From Cryoendolithus antarcticus (taxonomy: Eukaryota > Ascomycota > Dothideomycetes > Cladosporiales > Cladosporiaceae): 64,000 bases of DNA. The translations under genes were made by a program, and so were the position numbers. The stretch covers positions 248,001 to 312,000 of the forward strand of contig NAJO01000024.1 in assembly GCA_002077065.1 (NCBI GenBank), written 5' to 3'. Shown in pieces: positions 54,872 through 64,000 of the stretch (position 1 is the first letter of the stretch; every line of letters starts with the position of its first letter). Under the pieces are notes generated by a model. The model saw only the letters and a program-made list of their open reading frames with translations. It was not told the DNA's origin and did not search any database.

Positions 54872-55183
54872 ATGAACCCTGCCCCTGCGGTCAATAATCT
54901 GCCGGCACGAAGCGAGCCCGTTGTACCCCGTTATAGCGCAAGTCACGCGGAGATACACTTCACTAGACCGCATTCCAGCTCGAGCTTTGCACGCGCTATC
55001 CTATTCTCGTCAGGAACAGGCATTGATCAGCCCTACAGCAGCCCCATCTGGGCCTGCATCGCTGCTGCGACCTACATCATTGCACCTTTGAGCTGCCTGG
55101 GGCCAAGCCTATCGTCCCGCGAGTACACCGCCGCCGCCATCGTCCTGCAGGATGGCGAATTGCCCTTTGCGGATGTCGCTTGA
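54872..55183 (+). CDS. Possible small hypothetical protein
   Basis: An ATG-initiated 103-residue frame whose second half looks protein-like (SGTGIDQPYSSPIWACIAAA, then SREYTAAAIVLQDGELPFAD). It has no signal peptide or named domain. It follows a stretch of coding-like fragments on the same strand, so it could be the last piece of a decayed gene rather than an independent one. Confidence 0.3.
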   Translation: MNPAPAVNNLPARSEPVVPRYSASHAEIHFTRPHSSSSFARAILFSSGTGIDQPYSSPIWACIAAATYIIAPLSCLGPSLSSREYTAAAIVLQDGELPFADVA

Positions 55184-55451
55184 GCGGGTCCGCAGCGATC
55201 GGCAGAGCCGTCAACGTGGTGGTCGAAGCACGCAAGAGCTGGCTGGAAGAAGCCACGCCGTTGTGATGTCGTTGAGGCGCAATCTCGAGGCTATCGCCCT
55301 GACCTCAGGTCGTATAAAGATTCCCGGCCGTCGCCGGCAGAGTAAGTGATCCCTCTCGTCAGCGAAAACGACCGTTCGGCTGGTCGCGCAATAATACAAG
55401 AGACTTCTTCCCATTGTCAAATAGAGATAGCACAAGGTGCCGTACCACAAC

Positions 55452-56549
55452 ATGCGATCCTCATTGTTTCTCGGAGCTGCGATTGCAGCACTTGCACAAC
55501 TCGCCCACACGCGGCCAGTAGCACAACCCACAGTCGAGGTCAGCTTGGTGAAACGAATATCTGGTCTCTTCGATAAGCGATCCGAGTCTGGACCCAAGAT
55601 CGGCGGTGCGAACTTCCCCGACCCTTCGATCATTGGCTACAACAACGGATGGTATGCGTTCGCAACACGAACAAGGGGGACCAACGTCCATATCCAAGTC
55701 GCGTACTCGTCAGACTTCTCGAACTGGAGCATCGTCAAGAACAGCGATGGGTCACAAAAGGATGCTCTACCCAACTTGCCGAGCTGGGTAGTGCCAGGCG
55801 CAGGCTCCAACACTTGGGCGCCGGACGTATCTAGACTGGTACGCACAAGTTCCTAGCCACTTCTGCTGCAACCTACTAACTTTGGATAGGATGACGGCAC
55901 CTTTGTGATGTACTACTCCGCCAGCACCACCTCCGACACCACGAAACACTGCGTCGGTGCTGCAAAAGCCACGCAAATCACAGGACCGTACACGCCAGTG
56001 TCCTCTCAACCTTTGGTCTGCGAACTCTCCGTCGGCGGCGCCATAGATGCTTCCGGCTTTAATGATAATGGCAAGCGCTACCTCCTCTGGAAGGTCGACG
56101 GCAACAGCATAGGCCATGGTGGAGCTTGTGGCAATACAGTTGCTCCTATAGTTCCGACGCCGATCAAAGTTCAAGCACTAGCGAACGACGGTATCACGCT
56201 CCAAGGCAGTGCCACGACAATCCTCGACAATCTCGGAGCGTCGGAAGAAGGCATTATCGAAGCGCCGTCGCTCACGCATGTGAACGGTATCTGGATACTG
56301 TACTTCAGCGGCAATTGTTTCACTGGCAGTAACTACAATGTGAACTATGCCACTTCGTCATCGATCACGGGTCCGTATACACGAGCAGCAAGACCGCTGT
56401 TCAAGAGTGGAGATATCGGGCTCAGTGGTCCGGGCGGGGCGGACATCGACAGGTATGGCGTCAATATGCTATTCCACGCGAACTATGGAAGTGGGAGGGC
56501 ACTGTATCAGGCGCAGGTCAGCGTGAATGGGAAGGTGGTGACGGCTTAA
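55452..56549 (+). CDS. GH43 arabinan endo-1,5-alpha-L-arabinosidase-like enzyme
   Basis: Exons 55452-55838 and 55890-56549 encode 348 residues. A signal peptide (MRSSLFLGAAIAALAQLAHT) is followed by a possible KR processing site and then the five-bladed GH43 domain. The three catalytic acids fit the family: Asp57 in GGANFPDPSIIG as base, Asp125 in NTWAPDVSRL as pKa modulator, and Glu253 in GIIEAPSLTH as acid. The enzyme is expected to be secreted and to act on arabinan or arabinose-containing side chains of plant pectin; exact linkage preference is not visible. The 51-bp intron (GTACGC...GGATAG, CTAAC branch point) is in phase 0. No carbohydrate-binding module is present. Confidence 0.92.
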
Positions 56550-57303
56550 GATGATTTCGGCAGAATAAAAAGCGTGTCAATTCTGTTCAGCGTTTGAGCG
56601 AGTCTTCTCGATGACTGCCTTTTAGATTACGAATCATGATCATTATAGAATCTCTTCCATTTTCAGCATCACGCGCATGGGAATTCCTATTCGGCAGGTG
56701 CAGTATAGGTGTCGATGACCATTCACTTGAAGAGGTATACCGCGCGAAGATTGGTTGAGCAAAACAAAAGAAGAGTCGAGGATTCGGAAAGTCGAAAAAA
56801 ATTGATCCATTTGTTACGGTGAAGTAACTTCGTTGCTCAGCTTGGCGGTACTGGGACTGTCTTGTTGTTAGCAAGAGAGGCTTTTCTGATAGAATCAGAC
56901 AGTACGTACATCGAACCCAGGCTGGCACGGATTCGTAGAGGTTCCGAGGAACAACCACAACGTGACGTCATACCACTAGACCATACCACCTGATGTATGC
57001 TTCTCTGATCAGATAGTATATAATCAGCACAGATTGAGGAATTAGCTGGGATTTTTGTCGCCAGCTCTCGTTACTCCACTAGCCTCCTATGGGCCTGAAG
57101 GAGCCGAGGGATTTGAGCTCCTCCCATGGAAACCATTACCGCTTAGTCACCATACTTTCACATGCAAGCAACCAGCCTGTGCATCAGTGTACGTTACAGC
57201 AGATCATCCCTCTCAGAGATCGCATTCCATCCTCGTCGCTCACCTCGCTGCTCTCCGTCACCTGCCCCAGCTCTTTCTTATATCTCCTCTTTATACCGCC
57301 ACC
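56550..57303. other. Intergenic with tRNA-like fragment
   Basis: Apart from the truncated tRNA at 56906-56990, nothing is recognised. The right part is the KIN17 promoter and leader; the KIN17 frame is open upstream to 57055 but without an ATG before 57304. Confidence 0.6.
56906..56990 (-). pseudogene. Truncated intron-containing tRNA-His (GTG) pseudogene
   Basis: On the minus strand from 56990 the sequence folds as acceptor 5' strand GGTGGTA, D-arm GTC...GAC with box A TGGTCTAGTGG, and anticodon stem TCACG/CGTGC (four pairs and one mismatch). The loop TTGTGG gives anticodon GTG (His), with a 25-base insert after it that fits a tRNA intron. The T arm starts correctly (CTGGGTTCGAT) but the next bases (GTACGTACTG) do not pair with it, and no TACCACC closes the acceptor stem. 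The 3' end is therefore missing or replaced. Confidence 0.6.
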
Positions 57304-58335
57304 ATGCCCAAAGCCGAAGCGGGCAGCACCAAACACATCGCCAACAAAATGAAAGCCAAAGGCCTCCAACGCCTGCGCTGGTACTGCCAAATCTGCGCCA
57401 AGCAATGCCGCGACGAGAACGGCTTCAAACAGCACACCCTCTCCGAATCCCACGTCCGCGCGCTGTCCATAGTGGGCGAAGACCCCAAGAAATACATCAA
57501 CCAGTACTCCGACCAGTTCCGGCGCGACTTCTTGCAGTTGTTGAAGACTAGTCATGGCGAGAAGAAGGTGAGTATGAATGGTTTCTACCAGGAGTATATC
57601 AGGGATAAGGAGCATGTGCATATGAATAGCACGAAGTGGCCGAGTTTGACGGAGTTCGCGAAATTCTTGGGGAGGGAGGGGCTGTGCAGGGTTAGTGAGG
57701 AGGGAGAAAGGGGGCTGGAGATTAGTTTTGCGGATGATTCGGCGGATGCTATTGCACGAAGGGAGGGGGTGAAGAAGATGGAGAGGATGGCGAAGGGGGA
57801 TGAGACGCTTGAAAGTCGATTATTGGAGCAGCAGGTCAAGCGGGCGAGGGAGATGGCGAGGGCGAGGGAGGCCGAGGAAGGGGATAGGCCGAAGCTGGCT
57901 GTGGAGGATGTGGTGGTTGAGCCGGTGAAGGTCAGCTTGAGTTTGGCTGCGAAGGTTGCGCCGCAGAAGGTGCAAGTGCCTGCAGAGCCTGCAACGGATG
58001 CAGCGGTGGCAATTGAGACGTTCTCGACTGCCGATGCTTCTGCTGTCCCTGCCGATTCAGCACAGCCGCTGGCAGAGTCTGCCGACGCATCAACGACCCC
58101 AGCACCAGCACCCACAGCACCGCCGAAGATCTCCCTCGGTGGTCTGGCTAAGAAGTCTAATCCCCTTATGGGCGGCAGCAAAAAGAACGCACTTTCTGGC
58201 AGGCCCCCTGCTGCTTCTATGGCGCCAGCGAAGAAAATGAGCAATGCCGAGCGGATCATGAAGGAGGAACTTGAGCGGAAGCGGTTGCAAGATGCTCGCG
58301 GTGGGCCGGGGGCGAAAAGGCAGAGGCTGGGCTGA
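57304..58335 (+). CDS. KIN17-like zinc-finger nucleic-acid-binding protein
   Basis: A single exon of 343 residues. KIN17 proteins bind curved DNA and RNA and are linked to replication, repair and splicing. The N-terminus is the classic one, MPKAEAGSTKHIANKMKAKG, followed by a C2H2 finger with Cys28, Cys31, His44 and His50 (WYCQICAKQCRDENGFKQHT). The conserved Kin17-specific region comes next (QFRRDFLQLLKTSHGEKKVS, then NSTKWPSLTEFAKFLGREG). The C-terminal third is Ala/Pro/Lys-rich with an AERIMKEELERKR helix. The C-terminal KOW domain of animal KIN17 is absent, as in fungal forms. No intron is needed. Confidence 0.94.
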   Translation: MPKAEAGSTKHIANKMKAKGLQRLRWYCQICAKQCRDENGFKQHTLSESHVRALSIVGEDPKKYINQYSDQFRRDFLQLLKTSHGEKKVSMNGFYQEYIRDKEHVHMNSTKWPSLTEFAKFLGREGLCRVSEEGERGLEISFADDSADAIARREGVKKMERMAKGDETLESRLLEQQVKRAREMARAREAEEGDRPKLAVEDVVVEPVKVSLSLAAKVAPQKVQVPAEPATDAAVAIETFSTADASAVPADSAQPLAESADASTTPAPAPTAPPKISLGGLAKKSNPLMGGSKKNALSGRPPAASMAPAKKMSNAERIMKEELERKRLQDARGGPGAKRQRLG

Positions 58336-58539
58336 TCGGTCTGAAATGGGACGAGGAGATGACTGCACTTGGCTTGACTTTAGCGCGGCGTTACGGAACG
58401 GGAAGGGAAGGAAGGGAATATGATACCCAGCTTGACGTCTCGTCAGGTCTTCGATTTTGTTGCGCGCTGCATCTATGCCCGTCTATATGCGGCTTTCGCT
58501 CGCACACCTAGCTCCATCAGTCCAATTTTTTCATCTCAC

Positions 58540-59700
58540 TCAACTCTCCGCAGGCTTCTCAAACAAATAATGCCCCACGCCCCACTCCTCCCCCCCGCCC
58601 CAAGCAAACAACTCCGCACAAGCCAGATAGAAAACCTGCCACCTGTGAAACCACCTCAACGCCTCACCCTTGCCATACGTACTCTCCAAGCTCCCCCAAA
58701 TCTCCCCTTTTGCTTTCGAGAACTTCTCAAACCACTGCTCGCAAGTCCTCGCATAGTGCTTCCCGTTCACCCACCACTGCTGCTGGATCTTCAGATCCCG
58801 CTGGAAGTACAGCAATAAGTCGAGTGACGGCATGGTGCCGCCGGTGAAGAAGTGCTCGGTCATCCAGCCGGAGTCGAAGTCGTAGGGCGTGGATTTGTGG
58901 GCGAAGATATGGACAAACAGCTTCCCTTCTGGTTTCAGCAAAGTCGAAACCTTAGACATTAGCAACTCGTAGTTCTTCATGTGCTCGAAGAGCTCGATGC
59001 TGAGGACTCTATCGAAGGTTCCCTCGAGGGGCGTGGAGGTGAAGATCTCGGTGGAGATGTCTCCCGTGAGGACTGTGAGGTTTTTGAGCGAGAGGGCGGA
59101 GGCGCGAGCGTCGATGTGCTGTTTTTGCGTGCGCGAGTTGGAGAAGGCCGTTACTTGCGAGGAGGGGAAGCAGGCGGCGAGGTAGAGGGAGAGGGAGCCC
59201 CAGCCGCATCTGCATAGTCTGTTAGTCTGTACTCATTTGGGGATCAAGGGTGGCGAGGGAATCACCCAAGGTCAAAGATCTTCATCCCATCTTTCAACTG
59301 CGCTCGCTCCACATACAAGTCCAGCATCGCCTCCTCGGCCTCTGCTAGACTTTCCTTCCCCGTCGGGTAGTAGCAAGCCGAGTACTTCATTCGTGGTCCC
59401 AGAGCGGCGACAAGAACCTCAGTCCCGACTTCGTAGTGTTGCTTGTTGGCATCGTCGGTGTTGATAGCTATGGGTCGAGTCCGTAGTAGATCCACATAGC
59501 GCATCTTGGTCTCTAACGCTGAGGTCAGAGATGTGCTAGCTATCGTGTTGATCCGCTCCTGGAGCTGGGCCCGAATGCCTCGCCGTAGGAGGAACGTTGG
59601 CAGGTACCCTCCATCGACGACGGTCTCGATGAGTCCATCTGGAGATTGTCAGTGATTATGAGCTCATGATATGATTAATGTCCTAACCATAGTAGCTCAT
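58540..59700 (-). CDS. SAM-dependent methyltransferase, cyclopropane-fatty-acid synthase-like
   Basis: Exons 59700-59688, 59638-59266 and 59209-58540 encode 351 residues. The SAM-binding motif FDLGCGWGSLSLYLA crosses the second intron (residues 126-140). Upstream is the family's NKQHYEVGTE and MKYSACYYPTGKESLAEAEE, downstream SNSRTQKQHIDARA, FDRVLSIELFEHMKNYELLM and FTGGTMPSLDLLLYF. These are hallmarks of the CFA/mycolic-acid-type family, which in eukaryotes also contains N-methyltransferases of coclaurine type; the substrate here is unknown. Exon 1 is only 13 bases (MSYYD) with an unusual GTTAGG donor, so the start is the least certain part. The protein has no membrane segment. Confidence 0.88.
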
Positions 59701-60365
59701 CGCTTCGGCAGTACAGCGTATTGCGTACTGCAATTATCTTGTCGAGTCGACCGAGTCTCTATGCCACCACGGACTTTGCACGAGTCTCGACTCAACGAGC
59801 AGAGCGGGACCTTGAGGTTTTTCAATCGCTCCTCTGATTGGATTCGCGAATTCTGAATGTACTGAGGTGTAAGCTTGTAAGTCAACTGGCGTGTCTTTCA
59901 AGGCCGGTTTGGAACTTGTACGATGTGAAATGTGTCTGGTACCTGCATCTGTTCGGGAACGGATTCCAGCCAAATCCCGACGTCACGAATTGCCCAATCA
60001 GGCTACGGCAGCGAGGTCTTCTGGGTCCTCACAGGTAATGCGAGGGCCGGAGATCCGTGATCAGTCCTGACAATGTCGGCATGAGCAAGCGATTTATGAC
60101 TTGGGAAGACGCTGGTCACGAAATGTATTTTGTGCTCGAGCTCGTATTGTTCGGTTTGTAGCTCAAAGTCAAGCACCACTACACAGCACAGTGCAACGCA
60201 ATCGCAATACTCTAAGCACAAAATCAGAAGCCTCCCCCGGTTGTCCCATCGTCGACTAAAGCCCTTCACGTACAGTCGTGGTATCATCTCGTTGCCTTGC
60301 CCTCATGTCCCAATCATCAAAATCATCCCCGAACGCCATCTACGCCATTCCCAAAATTCCACCAT
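59701..60365. other. Intergenic, nothing recognised
   Basis: Lies between the methyltransferase promoter and the forkhead gene's 3' end. No repeat or RNA seen. Confidence 0.6.
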
Positions 60366-62829
60366 CTACCACCGACTGGTATTGCTTCTCCCCAGCCCCG
60401 GTCTAGCCGGCGGCCCCATACTACCCACTGCCTTCCTGACAGGACTGCCTAGACTTCTGTCTTGCCCCGGCGCCACACCTCCGATCTTTCCGAAGTCTTG
60501 GAATAGATCGATACCCTCTTCGCTCGGCCCATCACTAGGCAACTCCACACCGAACAGGTCTTCCAGCACCTTGCTTTCCGCGCCAGCGCTGGTGTGTGGG
60601 CGTGGCATGTCATTCTCTCCGCCAAACTCAGCCCAAAAGTTGTCTGCGGACGAAGTCGAGAGAAGTTCTGACGCTGTGCGAGAGTGCTTCAGAGGTGAGC
60701 CGAGCTTGCTGAAGTTGGCCTGCTTTGTAAAGAACGGGGAGAGAGAAAAGACATTCTCGTGGGGGGGAGCAAGGGTAGGATTGTTGTTGTTCTGCTTGGC
60801 AGAGCCGGTGATGTCGGCGAGGATCCCGGTGCTTGTGGCTGCGCGGGCAAGGGAGGGCCCTGATGGGTAGAGTCAGTATGTGCTCGAAGCTGCGAAAGGA
60901 TTGCGGCGTCACTCACGTCTATTAGACTTCTTCTCTGGCGACCCGCGAGCCGTCAAGTCTTCCTCAGGCTCATCAAGATACACATCAAACAGTTTCGAGA
61001 TGCGCTGCGTGTTCGCAGTTCCTGGCGTGCCCTCGAACGCTGGCTTCCACGGCGTCCTCGCAGTCTTGTACGGTGATCGGAAGGGAGTGAAGCCATTCGT
61101 ACTGAGATCCTCTCCTAGATTGAATGCTGGAGACCATGACACGCCTTCAGGTAGTGGGCTGAGCGCCTTGGCAGGAGAACCTAGCAGTGCCTTGATGCGG
61201 TCTCTGTGGTTTCTCAAGTTTGTGTTGGGAGATGCAGATGGCGGAGGCTTCGTCGGTCGCTTGAACACCACAGCTGGAGTAAGCGGAATGTCTCCACGCG
61301 TGGGTGACGACAGGTAATGTGATGTCGGTCCACGCCTGTCCTTGCTGGGACTGTCGAATGATGAGCTGCGGATGCGGGCGATCTCCTCTTCTGCGCGACC
61401 CTTCCTGATCCGCGTCCTGCTCATGTCTGCTTCGGATGTAAGCTGATGGGCTGCCCCTCGTGCCGCGGACGACTCGATGGACGACCAGTACCCGCTGTCG
61501 TTCAACCCAGAGAATTTCTGCCTTCTGCCGCCTGATCGACTATTCGAGGGGAACCGTGGCATGGGTGGTGGCGTATCGTCACGCTCCGGCTCACTGGGCA
61601 TTGGGGGTGGCGAAGATCCGAGCTCCTCTGGTGGAGGCGAGGACCGCAATGGTGCTGGTGGTGGTGGCATGGCCATCGTGTCTGTGTCATCCTCTTGTAG
61701 AGCTGGATCTGATGCTGGGATGGTACCATCGGAAGACAGCTCAGTCTCATCTGGGAACTTGGCTGTGTCTATCGCTTTGGGTGTCTCCTTCTTGAGCGGG
61801 TTCGGCGCAAGTGTGAACTGCACAATCGCTGGCACACCCGATGACCTGAATCCAGTGACGTCAGACGGCAAGCTGTGAATGTACTGCGATACGTCCGTGT
61901 TGCGACGCATTGGGTTCTTCTTGTCTTGTAGGAATGGACGCTCTTGACCGGGCACGATTGTCCAATAGCTACCCTTGCCTGGATCATCTTTGGGCCGGTC
62001 CTGCTTGACGAAGCTCTTGTTGAGACTCAGATTGTGCCGAATGCTATTCTGCCAGCCACTGTCCTCCATGCGGTAGAATGCGAAGTGATCCGAGATCCAC
62101 TTGTAGATCTGTGCAAGTGTGAGACGTCGGTGCTGGGCTCTCAAGATGGCCATGCCAATCATGATAGCGTAGCTGTATGTTGGCTTCCCTCCATCATCGG
62201 CAATGTGCGGCATCTCACTTGGGTCAGGTAACCCGAATGGCTCGTCTTCCTCGAATCGCTGCTTCAACTTCTTCGCGTTGCGGTCTCCCAATGGGGTGCA
62301 GTCAGAAACCCGCTTCATCGGTCCCTTGTAGCCGTAGTCTGTGTCCGAGTACGGAGCCATGGTCAGATCGCCGAATGACGCGGCGGACTGCGGCAAGTTC
62401 TCCTTGTCGTACGTCCTATTGAAGCTGTCAGTACATGCATTCGTGATTGACGCGTCATTTGATAGCTAGGACGCGTCAAATGCTGGATCATTCTCGAAGC
62501 ACCTACTGTGTCACTGGAAATGATGCATACAGTGCTTTCTGCGGCGGGGGTGCAACCTGCTGGTACATGTGGTAGAATCCTCCGTTCTTCTGGGGCGAGT
62601 CGGTGTATTCATGACGCGTCGGTGGTGGGATGCGGAAATCCTGAAGTGCGTGGAAAGGTCTAGGCGGGGAGCTGTCGACCTTAGTGGGCGATGATCCGTT
62701 GCCAGCAGCAGATGGTGGCTCCATGGCTAAACTTGCGTGATTCGAAGGTGGCCGCAATGCTTCGAGCAGTGCTGATTCGACCTCGTGCATACCCGACGCG
62801 TCTATTGCTAGTGGGTGGTGAGTCGCCAT
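60366..62829 (-). CDS. Forkhead transcription factor (Fkh1/Fkh2-like)
   Basis: Exons 62829-62507, 62415-60917 and 60859-60366 encode 771 residues. The forkhead DNA-binding domain is at about residues 185-265: [38 protein letters not shown], then the recognition helix [18 protein letters not shown] and [13 protein letters not shown]. Long Pro/Ser-rich regions surround it, with several SP/TP sites that could be CDK targets (for example [19 protein letters not shown]). No FHA domain is visible in the N-terminal 180 residues, unlike yeast Fkh1/2. Fungal relatives control cell-cycle and developmental genes. Introns use GTAGGT and GTGAGT donors with TAG and CAG acceptors; the last exon supplies a tail ending [10 protein letters not shown]. 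Confidence 0.93.
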
Positions 62830-64000
62830 GGTGTGGGCTGTCGTCGACGCGTTTTGAGACGCTCTGCGGCCGTGTTGAACTCTCTTCTCGTGATCGGGGT
62901 GCTACGATATGCTCTCTACTGCTGCTCGCTAATATCGATGCTGCGTGTTGAAGTGTCGTCCGCGTGGGCTCAGCCTTGCGCTGGCAAGCATGAGATGGCG
63001 GAACTGGGTGGAAGGTGCGGCGTCGACGGAGGCTCAAGGCTTGAAAGCATGATCAGCGAAATGTCTTGTATGTTCAATCTTCTTTCACTGCGAAGCCAGT
63101 CATGTCCGACGTGCGAAACGCCTTGCTTCGAGGTGCGAGTGCACGGCCACACGCTTGTGCCACGCTACCGGCGATCGACACCGCGGCGGGACTTACCTGG
63201 AGATGACCGAGATTCTTCGCAGTAACGTTCTCAATGACGCGACCTCACAAATAGTAGTGTGTCGTTCTCGATGGCCTCGAGATGTGAGACAATGTCTGGA
63301 ATAGAAGCTGGACGACACAAGGTGAGACGCGACGCTGGAAGCTCGAGGTAGGTCATGTCACGAACTGTCGTGCGGCCTGGAGGTGGGGTTTTTCCTTGCA
63401 CGCCTTGCTTGCCGACGCGTTTTCAGCCCGCGGCAGCCAATCGTGACCCCTCCAGCGAGAGGCCCTCCTAGATCTGGGCGCGTACGGCAATTTGATATCT
63501 CACAGAGCCCGAGTGAGAAGCCGACGATAATCGAGAAGGCCTGCGGACTACTGCACCCACGCCGTTACCATAGTCGTACGCTTCCGACTTCGTCTTGCCC
63601 TCGAACAAACAGTCCGGTCTTGACGCCTTGCGAGCGGGAAGCAGTACGGGAGCGGGACACTGACACGCTAGCACACCTCGTCAGCTGACTTTGTGCACCT
63701 CCGTCTTGTTACTCCATTGAGTCTCAAGACCCACCTCCTACCCTACATACACCTGCACCTTATCTAGCCTGTGGCTGCTCCCACTCGTCACGCCATTTTC
63801 TAGAAGACTCTGACGCGATCGATGCCCTCTTGGCACTGAACAGCCGTGATCATCTGGCCGGCTGCGGAGTCCATGGAAGCTCATGTGGGGTTCTGGGACT
63901 CCAACGCGCTTCTGCACGAGAATGGGGGCGATCAACGGATTCCCAACGTCATGAAACACCCGTCCACTGCCCGCGCATCTCGAGAGTCAAAAGTCGCCTT
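62830..64000. other. Upstream region of forkhead gene, no gene seen
   Basis: About 1.2 kb to the window edge with only short frames. It probably holds the promoter and leader of the forkhead gene. No repeat or RNA gene recognised. Confidence 0.5.

Noticed and set aside
1..64000. CRISPR array, prokaryotic operons or phage
   Set aside because: Spliced genes and eukaryotic families throughout; the 13-bp and 21-bp tandem repeats have no unique spacers.

Overview
The window is nuclear DNA of a filamentous ascomycete (Pezizomycotina). The style suggests a Dothideomycete, but that placement is an inference from gene content and is not tested. The support is: genes split by short (about 45-110 bp) GT-AG introns with recognisable CTRAY branch points, closely packed genes on both strands, and typical fungal families such as a GprK-type RGS receptor, a Zn2Cys6 regulator, DUF2015, a fungal SNF1 beta subunit, KIN17, Pex3 and GH43. 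I rebuilt exon structures by eye from splice signals and frame continuity. In every well-supported multi-exon gene the exon lengths add up to an intact frame.

Layout. 1-2471: 3'-truncated Mei2-like RNA-binding gene (minus). 4995-10658: housekeeping block with exocyst Sec15, ribosomal eL28, a DUF2015 membrane protein and splicing factor SF3B4/Hsh49. 10659-18482: gene-poor island of nearly 8 kb that carries a 21-bp minisatellite and an array of short double-hairpin repeats. 18483-24050: RGS receptor and a Zn2Cys6 transcription factor, with a broken reading frame between them. 24665-26346: tandem pair of paralogous small genes of unknown function. 26869-32852: peroxin Pex3, SNF1/AMPK beta subunit and a small membrane protein. 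32869-37848: cytochrome P450, a Cys-rich cell-surface-like protein and a METTL7-like methyltransferase. 38566-42771: ribosomal eS1, ITPase, adenylate kinase 6/Fap7 and an ABHD11-like hydrolase. 43270-53874: histidine acid phosphatase, MFS transporter, wax-synthase-like acyltransferase, amino-acid permease and two multi-pass membrane proteins. 54872-62829: one doubtful small ORF, GH43 arabinanase, truncated tRNA-His, KIN17, a CFA-like methyltransferase and a forkhead factor. 62830-64000: no gene seen.

The genes form no obvious pathway or biosynthetic cluster. The P450, methyltransferase, MFS transporter and acyltransferase are separated by housekeeping genes. Most of the window is ordinary chromosome-core content.

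The best candidate for something undescribed is the array at 14.1-15.8 kb. Five clear copies and one degenerate copy of a two-hairpin element differ in sequence, yet several substitutions preserve base pairing. Second-tier observations are the tandem unknown paralogs, a GC-AG intron in the ITPase gene, two MGxSxSK start motifs in the SNF1 beta subunit, and a short divergent promoter with alternative ATGs on both sides.
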